Source of the DNA: Hungatella effluvii
GTDB lineage: Bacteria; Bacillota; Clostridia; Lachnospirales; Lachnospiraceae
Length of the DNA stretch: 64,000 nt
NCBI RefSeq assembly: GCF_003201875.1
Contig: NZ_QJKD01000014.1
Location: 1 to 64,000, forward strand
Direction: 5' to 3'
Position 1 is the first letter of the stretch. Each line of letters begins with the position of its first letter. This document shows positions 9,139 through 16,814 of this stretch, piece by piece. The translations under genes were made by a program, and so were the position numbers. Under the pieces are notes generated by a model. It saw only the letters and a program-made list of their open reading frames with translations, was not told the DNA's origin and searched no databases.

Positions 9139-9383
9139 GATGTCCTCCGATTAGTAAACGTTATTTCTTTTAGTTTATCCAAATACAAAAAAAGGCATTC
9201 AAATATCCGCTGTAAACGGATACTCAAATACCACGTTCCTTCTCTGTGATTTATCACTGAAAAAGGATAATATTTCCATTTTTTGTATTTAAATAAGAAC
9301 AATCATAAGGCCTTGCTTTTTATTTGTCAATTATATCTTCAGATTTTTTTACGTTTTAAGCTAACTTTTTTTACCAGTTAATA

Positions 9384-9688
9384 CCTTAATCGTTACAGTT
9401 CACTCCCCACCAGGAGCACCGCAGTCCGGTTTGGCCGGGCAGGCTTGCTCAGTCTTTCCTGTGACTTTGCAGGGTATTAGAAGTTCTTAGCGCGCAAAAT
9501 TTTTCGTTCAGGGGAAATTCCCACTTGTTTGAGTGCAGCGAGTTTGGGAATTTCCCCTGGTTTTTAGAAAAATTCTGCACGTTTAGAACTTCTTATGCCC
9601 GAAACCGGAACAGGAAAGACTGAGCAAGCCTGCCCGGCCAAACCGGACTGCGGTGCTCCTGGTGGGGAGTGAACTGTAACCCTTAATC
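9384..9688. mobile_element. MITE-like element: 289 bp with 71-bp perfect terminal inverted repeats
   Basis: The element spans 9392-9680. Bases 9392-9462 are the exact reverse complement of 9610-9680. The interior is also partly palindromic (AGAAGTTCT/AGAACTTCT; CAGGGGAAATTCCCA and its complement), so the whole unit could fold into one long hairpin. CCTTAATC flanks it on both sides (9384-9391, 9681-9688), an 8-bp target duplication. It has no ORF. It reads as a non-autonomous transposable element; a second inversion cassette is a less likely alternative. Confidence 0.75.
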
Positions 9689-9717
9689 GTTTCTTTCACT
9701 CCTCCCCCTGTTAACAA

Positions 9718-9746
9718 TTGAATTAACCGTTTGAATCATGTATAAT
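9718..9746 (+). promoter_or_regulatory. Promoter of the GGDEF/EAL gene
   Basis: TTGAAT, a 17-base spacer and a perfect TATAAT, ending 37 bases upstream of the start at 9784. The start has a GGAAGGGAG site. The rest of the intergenic stretch 9,139-9,783 holds the recombinase leader and the MITE-like element. Confidence 0.7.
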
Positions 9747-9783
9747 ATTTATAAATTCAATCGTTAGCGGAAGGGAGATTACG

Positions 9784-12051
9784 ATGGAAGACAGAGGTGT
9801 GAAAAAACATATTACTGTTTCTGTTATTCTGGTTTCCTTCATCAGCGCAGTTCTGCTCCTTATAGGCGGCATTATCTATTCGAGCATCAAAGGCGCCCAG
9901 GAAAAAGAGGCGCAGAAGTATATGGAAGAGATCGTTTCACAGTATAAAAATATTATTACGGCACAGATCGACGGAGATTTGCAGACCTTAAGTGCCCTGG
10001 CTGTATTTGCAGGGTATAATGATACCATTGATTTGAATTTCACCCTTTCCCGTCTGGAAGAAGAAAGCAGACGCAACGACTTTATCCGTATGGGATTCAT
10101 CTCTCCCGACCGGATTGGATATTTTATCGATACTGACGGTGTGAAGCATTTCAACGAAGATGTCAGTGAAGAAGCTTTTATTCAGAAGGCATTAACCGGT
10201 GAATGCGTCGTGTCTGAGGTCATGGAGGACCGTTTTTCAGGAAATTCCGTCGTCTGCTACGGCGTCCCCATCACCCATAACGGATGTATCATTGGCGCAA
10301 TCACAGCAACTCGTCTTACTACCAACCTTTCCGCCATTATAAGCCAGGAAGTTTTCGACGGTGCCGCCTTTGTACATATTGTGGACCAGGAAGGTAATTT
10401 TATTATCCGGTCCAGCCATGCAGTCATTAAGAAGCAGTTAAAGAATCTCTTCGACGATGGGGAGATCGCAGACAGCATCCGCGAATCCATACTTGCCAGT
10501 ATGGGAAATGGCAGCGGCTCTTTCGCCTCCTTCCGTTATATGGGGGAAGATTACTGGGTAACCTTTATTCCCATCGGTATCAACGACTGGAATCTATTCT
10601 GCCTGGTGCCTCAATCATTTTTGAACCATAATTTCCACACGCTGTTTACCGTATTTTTGGGCGTGATGATTTGCATTTTCTTTTTATTCGGTATCCTGTT
10701 TCTATACATTTATAATCTGCTGAAGAAGGAACACCACACGCTGCAGGCATTTGCATATAAAGATATTCTGACCGGCGCCGATAACCGGAACCGTTTTATC
10801 ACGGATCTCCCCGCCTTGCTTTTAGAACCGGCAGATTATGCCATGGTACTGATGAATGTTAGTGGATTTAAGTTTGTTAATGAATTTTTTGGTTTTTCGA
10901 AAGGAAACCTTCTTCTGCAGCATATTGCCAGGGTTCTGCAGGATACAGTCAGGGATGGAGAACGGTTCTACCGGGACAGCGCCGATCACTTTGGCATGCT
11001 GATTTACTACGAAAACAAAGAGAAACTCATTGCCCGAATACAAAAAATCAGTCAGGAAATAAACAACTATACCGTAAGTCCCAACCAGGATTACCGCATT
11101 AACTGTAATTTTGGAATTAATATAATCCGGGCGGATAATCTACAGTATAAAAATAACACTTCTCCCGACACCGCTGTCAACGGAGCCCTGCTTGCATTAA
11201 ACAGCGTTAACGGCAACACCTCCAACCCCATCGCTTTTTATAATGAGGAGCTTCATGAGAAAGCGCGCAAAAAAGTGGAGATTGAGAGTCAGATGCATGC
11301 GGCGCTGGCAAACGATGAATTTCACATGTATCTGCAGCCCAAGTACTATCTGAACGACGGATCGCTGCACAGCGCTGAAGCCCTTGTGCGCTGGTATACG
11401 AAAGACGGCATGATTCATTATCCGGATGAATTTATACCAGTGTTTGAAGAAAATGGATTTATCACAGAGCTCGACATGTATATGCTGGAGGAGGCCTGCC
11501 GGAGAGTCTCCCATTGGATCCGGCAGGGTTATAAGATCAGCCCAATCTCGGTAAACCAGTCCAGAGTATTTTTCTACGATGAAGAATACCTCGACAAATT
11601 CCATGAAATAGTTGACCGGTATCATATTGATCCCTCCCTGATTATTCTTGAAGTAACCGAAAGTGTGGCTATGAGTAATTTGGCTCAGGTTAAGATGGTA
11701 ATCAATAAGCTCCATAAAATTGGATTTTCCATATCAATGGATGACTTTGGAAGCGGATACTCCTCTCTCAATACGTTAAAAGACTTAGATATTACGGAGT
11801 TAAAGCTGGATAAGGATTTTCTATCCGAGCAGTCTACCTCAGATCGCGGAAAGGTTGTGATCGAGAGCATAATTCATCTCGCCAAGGCACTCTCCATCAT
11901 CACGGTTGCGGAAGGTATTGAAAATGAGGCCCAGCTGGAATTTTTAAAATCCATCTGCTGCGATATCGGACAGGGGTATTACTTTGCGAAACCGATGCCT
12001 GCCGATGAGTTTGAGCAAACGATTCTGACAAATGACAAGGAACTGGACTGA
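9784..12051 (+). CDS. Membrane cyclic-di-GMP phosphodiesterase (CACHE-GGDEF-EAL)
   Basis: 755 residues. There is a membrane segment at ~10-32, an extracellular CACHE-like sensor to ~290, a second membrane segment (~293-318), a GGDEF-family domain (~330-480) and an EAL domain (~505-750). The GGDEF signature is replaced by SADHF, so cyclase activity is unlikely. The EAL domain keeps AEALVRW, the DDFGSGYSSL loop and VAEGIE, so it probably hydrolyses c-di-GMP. It stands alone with its own promoter and terminator. The extracellular ligand cannot be read from the sequence. In Clostridia c-di-GMP often governs surface proteins and motility, so a link to the nearby surface operon is possible but only inferred. 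Confidence 0.88.
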   Translation: MEDRGVKKHITVSVILVSFISAVLLLIGGIIYSSIKGAQEKEAQKYMEEIVSQYKNIITAQIDGDLQTLSALAVFAGYNDTIDLNFTLSRLEEESRRNDFIRMGFISPDRIGYFIDTDGVKHFNEDVSEEAFIQKALTGECVVSEVMEDRFSGNSVVCYGVPITHNGCIIGAITATRLTTNLSAIISQEVFDGAAFVHIVDQEGNFIIRSSHAVIKKQLKNLFDDGEIADSIRESILASMGNGSGSFASFRYMGEDYWVTFIPIGINDWNLFCLVPQSFLNHNFHTLFTVFLGVMICIFFLFGILFLYIYNLLKKEHHTLQAFAYKDILTGADNRNRFITDLPALLLEPADYAMVLMNVSGFKFVNEFFGFSKGNLLLQHIARVLQDTVRDGERFYRDSADHFGMLIYYENKEKLIARIQKISQEINNYTVSPNQDYRINCNFGINIIRADNLQYKNNTSPDTAVNGALLALNSVNGNTSNPIAFYNEELHEKARKKVEIESQMHAALANDEFHMYLQPKYYLNDGSLHSAEALVRWYTKDGMIHYPDEFIPVFEENGFITELDMYMLEEACRRVSHWIRQGYKISPISVNQSRVFFYDEEYLDKFHEIVDRYHIDPSLIILEVTESVAMSNLAQVKMVINKLHKIGFSISMDDFGSGYSSLNTLKDLDITELKLDKDFLSEQSTSDRGKVVIESIIHLAKALSIITVAEGIENEAQLEFLKSICCDIGQGYYFAKPMPADEFEQTILTNDKELD

Positions 12052-12101
12052 TATTTGATAGGGTTCTGAATCTTTTATATTTCCATCATGCTACGTAGCT
12101 T

Positions 12102-12147
12102 AGCCAGCCCGCGGTTCTTCTTTAGGAACCTCCGGCTGGCTTTTTTT
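12102..12147 (+). terminator. Terminator after the GGDEF/EAL gene
   Basis: AGCCAGCC...GGCTGGCT stem with an inner GGTTC/GAACC pairing, followed by seven T. It ends plus-strand transcription before the convergent sugar-transport genes. Confidence 0.8.
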
Positions 12148-12245
12148 CATTCGGTTACAGTATCTGCATTTACCCAGTCAGCTTCTTAAGCCATCCTTAA
12201 TTTCTATAATAGACAACAAGCCCCTGAAAGATATTATTACATTAC

Positions 12246-13088
12246 TTACCCCTTCAAACCCGCAAATGCAATCCCCTGTGTGATCTGCTTTTCAAAGAAC
12301 AAATATACCACAAAAATAGGTATCATTGCGCAGAGTGTCCCAGCCATTGTCAGCGCATATTCCATTGTATAAGCACCTGCAAACATCTTTAAGCCAAGCT
12401 GGATTGTGTATTTTTCAGGAGAGTTCAGATAAATCAACGGAGAAATGTAATCATTCCATTGTCCAACAAAAGTAAAGATTGTTAAAGCAGCCATACCAGC
12501 TTTTGCCTGCGGCATGATGATCTGGATAAAAATGATCCATTCCCCTGCACCGTCAACCTTCGCCGCTTCTCTGAGTTCATCTGGTATTCCCATAAAAAAC
12601 TGTCTCATAAGAAAAATACCAAAGGCACTGAAAGCCTGCATCATGATTAAAGTGCTCAGTTTATCCAACATTTTGAGTTTACCCATGATGACATACTGCG
12701 GAAGCATAATTGTGTGCCATGGAACCATCATCGTAGCAAGAAAAAGCCCAAAAAGCACGTTCTTGCCTGTAAATCTTAATTTTGAAAACGCATATGCCGC
12801 CAGAGAACAGCAGAATACCTGCAGTGCTGTGCCAAATACCGAGACAACAGCCGTATTTCTATAAAATAACAAAAATGGCACTTCTTCCCACACTCTGATA
12901 TAATTATTCCAGTTAACCGGCTTGGGAATCCACTGAATAGGATTTGTAAATACCTGCGTATCATATTTTAAAGAGGTTGATACCATCCACAAAAAAGGAA
13001 AGACTGTCAAAAGTACAAGCAGACACACCGTTATATAAAACAAAATGTTCCTTATCATTTTATTTCTGACTCTGATATCTTTACTCAT
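12246..13088 (-). CDS. Sugar ABC transporter permease (MalG/CUT1 type)
   Basis: About 280 residues with six predicted membrane segments and the binding-protein-dependent transport signature EAAKVDGAGEWIIFIQIIMP. It ends FAGLKG, typical of MalG/LacG-type CUT1 permeases. The start at 13088 (MSKDIRV) has an AGGGGGG site ten bases after the previous stop; the longer frame to 13127 would overlap that gene. It works with the other permease and the binding protein in importing an oligosaccharide. No ATPase gene is present, which is usual for CUT1 loci that share an MsmK-type ATPase. Confidence 0.9.
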   Translation of the reverse strand: MSKDIRVRNKMIRNILFYITVCLLVLLTVFPFLWMVSTSLKYDTQVFTNPIQWIPKPVNWNNYIRVWEEVPFLLFYRNTAVVSVFGTALQVFCCSLAAYAFSKLRFTGKNVLFGLFLATMMVPWHTIMLPQYVIMGKLKMLDKLSTLIMMQAFSAFGIFLMRQFFMGIPDELREAAKVDGAGEWIIFIQIIMPQAKAGMAALTIFTFVGQWNDYISPLIYLNSPEKYTIQLGLKMFAGAYTMEYALTMAGTLCAMIPIFVVYLFFEKQITQGIAFAGLKG

Positions 13089-13098
13089 ATCTGCCCCC

Positions 13099-14016
13099 CT
13101 AATAATGCACCCAATATTTTTGGGCAAAGAACTGAATTAAGGTAATTACCAGAATAATCAGGAACAGAAAATATGAGATTGCCGATGCATAACCTATATT
13201 TGCATGTGAAAATCCTTCTATATAAATGCGATATACCAGTACGTTTGTGGCCATACCAGGTCCTCCTTCAGTTAATATATTAACAAGATCAAAAACCTGA
13301 AAAGAATTAATTATCAGCATAATTACACATAAGAAAATAGTAGGTGACAACATTGGAAGTGTGATCCTCACATATTTATATAATCCATTTGCTCCATCAA
13401 TACTGGCTGCCTCATATAGATCTTCCGGGATCATTTGTATCCCCGCTAAAAGTATCAGCATATAATATCCAAAATATTTCCAAACGGAAATAATTACAAT
13501 GGTGAACAAAGCCCAGTCAGAGGATAATAGCCACTTTGGTACATTATTAATCCCCATAGAAGTCAGCATAGTGTTAACAGGACCATTTACAGGATTGAAA
13601 ATCAATTTCCAAACCACTGCTACAGATACCATTGAAGTTATATATGGTAAAAAAAATGACATTCGAAAAAACTTTCTCCCATAGGTCACCCGATTTAAAA
13701 TTGTTGCAAAAAACAATGCCGCAACCAAAGTAAGAGGAGTAAATAAGGCTGCATATAAAAAATTGTTTTTAAGAGAGGTTATTATATATTTGTCTGAAAA
13801 CATTTTTTTATAATTTGATAAGCCAGTAAAACTTGCAGTTTGAATCGAAAGCCCCGAAGCATCTGTAAAACTAAAAAACATTCCTAAAACGATTGGCGCT
13901 AAAAAGAAGACCAGAAACCCACAAAATGCCGGCATTACAAATCCCCATCCCACCAGATTTTCATGCAGTGTTATTTTTTTCGAAATACTTCTGACTGAAG
14001 TTTTGATATTTTTCAA
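13099..14016 (-). CDS. Sugar ABC transporter permease (MalF/CUT1 type)
   Basis: A 305-residue inner-membrane permease with six membrane segments and the EAA-loop motif YEAASIDGANGLYKYVRITLPML, the site that docks the ATPase. It starts at a TTG with GAGGGGG upstream. It lies between the binding-protein gene and the second permease in one operon. The substrate is probably a beta-glucoside or similar oligosaccharide, given the divergent GH3 enzyme under the same operator type. Confidence 0.9.
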   Translation of the reverse strand: MKNIKTSVRSISKKITLHENLVGWGFVMPAFCGFLVFFLAPIVLGMFFSFTDASGLSIQTASFTGLSNYKKMFSDKYIITSLKNNFLYAALFTPLTLVAALFFATILNRVTYGRKFFRMSFFLPYITSMVSVAVVWKLIFNPVNGPVNTMLTSMGINNVPKWLLSSDWALFTIVIISVWKYFGYYMLILLAGIQMIPEDLYEAASIDGANGLYKYVRITLPMLSPTIFLCVIMLIINSFQVFDLVNILTEGGPGMATNVLVYRIYIEGFSHANIGYASAISYFLFLIILVITLIQFFAQKYWVHY

Positions 14017-14071
14017 TCTTTTAATCCCCCTCTTACCAGTTTCAATACTTCATTAAGAACCACCATATTAT

Positions 14072-15364
14072 TTAGTGGAATATTTCTTTTCTTCTGGCTA
14101 TGAAATTTTTCATTGATTCTTCCAGACTCTGTTCTCCAATAAGATATAACTCCTTCTCTTCCCGCCAAATAGTATCCACATCAGCGAATTCATATACTGG
14201 TTCTGCCTCATACCTTTTTTTTACTGTCATCATTGTCTCTGCGCCTGGTACCTGGATGATCGATTGATATAATTCAACAATATCGTCATCTGTATATGAA
14301 GGCATCATTTTTGCTTTTACCAATATCTCTGCCCCTTCTTTCCCAGTTAGAAAATTTACAAATTTAAATGCAGCTTCCTGCTTTTGGCTCTTAACATTAA
14401 TCATACTGAAACAGGCAGGACCTCCAACTGTTACTGCTTCCTCAACACCTTCCGGCACAGGCATATAAGCTATGCCAAGCTCAAATTTATCTGCCAAATC
14501 TGGATTCGATTTTAATTCCTTCTCAGCATTTCCTATGGTCCATTCTCCATTAGGAAGCATTGCCACATCTCCATTCAAAAATAATTTCAAACCATCAACA
14601 GAACTGCTCTTCATTTCTTCGTAGCTCATATGTGATTTATCCACATTATATAAGCGTCCCATAAATTCCAACCAGCTTTTTAGCTCTGTTGTATCCTGAT
14701 CAAGGATACTGGAGCCATTCTGTACTGTCCCAATTGGTTCACCGATCCAGTCAATTAAAAATCCCCCCCATAACATCGTGCCGTCTTCTCTTTGGTATGT
14801 CATCTTCCTGGCAAGCTCTGCATACTCTTCCCATGTGATATTCTCAGGATACGGAATCTTCTCCTGATCAAATATTTTTTTATTATAATAAAGTGAAAAA
14901 CACATATTGCGATAGGGGAGCGCATAATATTTTTTATCCTTTGCCGTTATCTGAAAACTGTCACCATATGGTTCAAGATTTATCTTTTTCTCCCCAATCA
15001 GATCCGAGATATCCAACAAATTTCCTGCATCACGATATTTAATGTATTCTTTTAATGTGCTTGTACCAAATACATCTACATCAGATCCCCCCATCAACAT
15101 TGCTACCATCTTATCGGAATAGCCTGCATTATCTACATATGTTGCTTTTACTTTAATATCCGGGTTTTTCTTTTCAAATGCCTCAATAATATCATTCATA
15201 TATACCTGTTCATCATACCATCCATAATATTTAATTTCTGTTTGTTTTCCTTCCTTTTGTGAAATTTCGCTGTTGGAATTCCTCACTTCTGTCTTAGCGC
15301 CACAAGCCACTAGTGTCATAAAACAAATTCCCATTGTCATTAATACTGTTACTACTTTTTTCAT
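14072..15364 (-). CDS. Sugar-binding lipoprotein of ABC transporter
   Basis: A 430-residue extracellular solute-binding protein (family 1). Its lipoprotein signal ends in LVAC, with the modified Cys at ~21. The body has the usual cluster-B pattern (AFEKKNPDIKVKATYVDN near the start, LWGGFLIDW and GEWTIGNAEKEL in the middle). It captures the sugar and delivers it to the two permeases. It is the first gene of the transport operon, directly downstream of a promoter overlapped by a LacI-type operator. Confidence 0.9.
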   Translation of the reverse strand: MKKVVTVLMTMGICFMTLVACGAKTEVRNSNSEISQKEGKQTEIKYYGWYDEQVYMNDIIEAFEKKNPDIKVKATYVDNAGYSDKMVAMLMGGSDVDVFGTSTLKEYIKYRDAGNLLDISDLIGEKKINLEPYGDSFQITAKDKKYYALPYRNMCFSLYYNKKIFDQEKIPYPENITWEEYAELARKMTYQREDGTMLWGGFLIDWIGEPIGTVQNGSSILDQDTTELKSWLEFMGRLYNVDKSHMSYEEMKSSSVDGLKLFLNGDVAMLPNGEWTIGNAEKELKSNPDLADKFELGIAYMPVPEGVEEAVTVGGPACFSMINVKSQKQEAAFKFVNFLTGKEGAEILVKAKMMPSYTDDDIVELYQSIIQVPGAETMMTVKKRYEAEPVYEFADVDTIWREEKELYLIGEQSLEESMKNFIARRKEIFH

Positions 15365-15404
15365 TACAAAACCCCTTTCTTTCCTTACGAATTAATCTTT
15401 TTTG

Positions 15405-15446
15405 TGGAATCGGTTTTATTATAATGTTTTTATATTATAAAGTCAA
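15405..15446 (-). promoter_or_regulatory. Promoter and operator of the sugar-transport operon
   Basis: On the minus strand TTGACT (15441-15446), a 17-base spacer and TATAAT (15418-15423). The operator at 15405-15418 reads TGGAATCGGTTTTA on the plus strand and abuts the -10. It shares the TGGAAnCGnTTTTA pattern with the other two sites, so the adjacent LacI-family protein probably represses here by blocking polymerase. Confidence 0.78.
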
Positions 15447-15536
15447 TATAGCTAATAATTATTATTTGATTTGTATATTTTTCTTATATTTTATTATGCA
15501 CTTTTACTTTTTTTCCATTATTTTCTACTGCTTTTA

Positions 15537-15550
15537 TAAAAGCGTTTCCA
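15537..15550. promoter_or_regulatory. Second LacI-type operator
   Basis: TAAAAGCGTTTCCA, whose complement TGGAAACGCTTTTA matches the pattern of the sites at 15405 and 16767. It lies ~120 bases upstream of the operon operator, just after the repressor gene, and could serve as an auxiliary site for looping. Confidence 0.65.
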
Positions 15551-15575
15551 CATTTCCTTTTAAAAAGACATCCTG

Positions 15576-16604
15576 CTATTTTACAGAATGCCTTTTATCT
15601 TGCACACTGGCCTCCCCTATAATCTTCATGTGTGACTGCAAGATAACCCGCTGGTATGGAAGTTCTTCTTCCTGCTCTATACGTTCCAGCAGCATACGTG
15701 CCGCAACCATTCCCATATCCGAAGGCTCTGGTGCCCATTTTATTTCATAACCGTACTCTTTTGAAACATTCAACATGTCATATCCGGCCAGCATAATATC
15801 TTCCGGAACCCTTTTCCCACACAGAAAGACAGCGTATGAACTTGCAGTAAAAAGATCCGGAGAAAACGACAGTATTGCCTCCGGAGGATTGCTGCCACGA
15901 ATCAATTCCGCAATCACTCCCACACCTTCTTTTTTATTATTTAAATAAATAAAACGTCCTTCTTTTGGTTCGATACCATATTCTTTCATAGCTTTTACTG
16001 CACTTTCGTATCTTAACTCCCGATTATAATCATGTTTATAATTCAGTAAGGCTATATCTCTGTATCCGCGCTCCAGTAAATCTGATACAATCTCATAGCT
16101 GGCATATAGATTGTCAATATAAACACCGTCACACTCCACACCAGGAAGTTCTCTGTCAACACAAACAACCGGCGTGCCCGACTGGCTTATCTGATTAAAT
16201 AAATCACGATTTCCTTTCCCCTTCCCCGTTACGGGTATCACAATAACCCCACACACTTTGTATGATAGAAGATCTCGTATTGCCTCCGCCTCTTTTTCCA
16301 CGCTGTAATCAGAATTGCACAAAATCATTCTGTATCCTTTCTTTTGTGCCAGCTGATCCCCACGATAAAAAATTTCACTAAAAAAAGATTCACATATATC
16401 CGGAACTACAAAACCAATTATATTTGTCTTAGATTTGGAAAGACTAACTGCAATTGCACTTGGCGAATATCCCAGTTCCTTCACAGCGTCCATAACCTTC
16501 TTTACTGTTTTTTTGCTAACATAGCCCGACTGGTTCAAAACTCTGGATACAGTAGAAGGAGAAACTCCTGCTTTTTCTGCTACATCGTTGATTGTTTTCT
16601 TCAT
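15576..16604 (-). CDS. LacI-family transcriptional repressor
   Basis: 342 residues. The N-terminal helix-turn-helix (TINDVAEKAGVSPSTVSRVL) and hinge helix (SPSAIAVSLSKSK) are typical. The rest is a periplasmic-binding-protein-like sensor that binds a sugar effector. The start at 16604 (MKKTIND) has AAGGAAAT upstream; a start at 16625 adds seven unlikely residues. It sits between the transport operon and the divergent GH3 gene, and three copies of one palindromic operator lie in the two control regions. It most likely represses both until the imported sugar appears. Confidence 0.92.
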   Translation of the reverse strand: MKKTINDVAEKAGVSPSTVSRVLNQSGYVSKKTVKKVMDAVKELGYSPSAIAVSLSKSKTNIIGFVVPDICESFFSEIFYRGDQLAQKKGYRMILCNSDYSVEKEAEAIRDLLSYKVCGVIVIPVTGKGKGNRDLFNQISQSGTPVVCVDRELPGVECDGVYIDNLYASYEIVSDLLERGYRDIALLNYKHDYNRELRYESAVKAMKEYGIEPKEGRFIYLNNKKEGVGVIAELIRGSNPPEAILSFSPDLFTASSYAVFLCGKRVPEDIMLAGYDMLNVSKEYGYEIKWAPEPSDMGMVAARMLLERIEQEEELPYQRVILQSHMKIIGEASVQDKRHSVK

Positions 16605-16739
16605 AATATCATTTCCTTTCCACATTTTTATGAATTTTTTTTCATATTATTCGGATATATTTTCTTTTTTATCTGTTCTAATTCTATTATAATATAAAAT
16701 CTCAAAAAATAAAGTCAAAAATCTAATTTTTATTTTATA

Positions 16740-16780
16740 TTGACATATTTTTTTATTATGCTAAAATAAAAGCGCTTCCA
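16740..16780 (+). promoter_or_regulatory. Promoter and operator of the GH3 gene
   Basis: TTGACA (16740-16745), a 16-base spacer with an extended TG, and TAAAAT (16762-16767). They are followed at once by the operator TAAAAGCGCTTCCA (16767-16780), the complement-oriented form of TGGAAnCGnTTTTA. The overlap with the -10 end indicates repression by the divergently encoded LacI-family protein. Confidence 0.78.
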
Positions 16781-16814
16781 CATTATTTTATCCCTATGAA
16801 AGGAGTTATTTTAT

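Noticed and set aside
9392-9680. Second invertible switch served by the nearby recombinase
   Set aside because: The ends differ from the 30-bp switch repeats, no promoter is seen inside, and the 8-bp flanking duplication fits transposition better.
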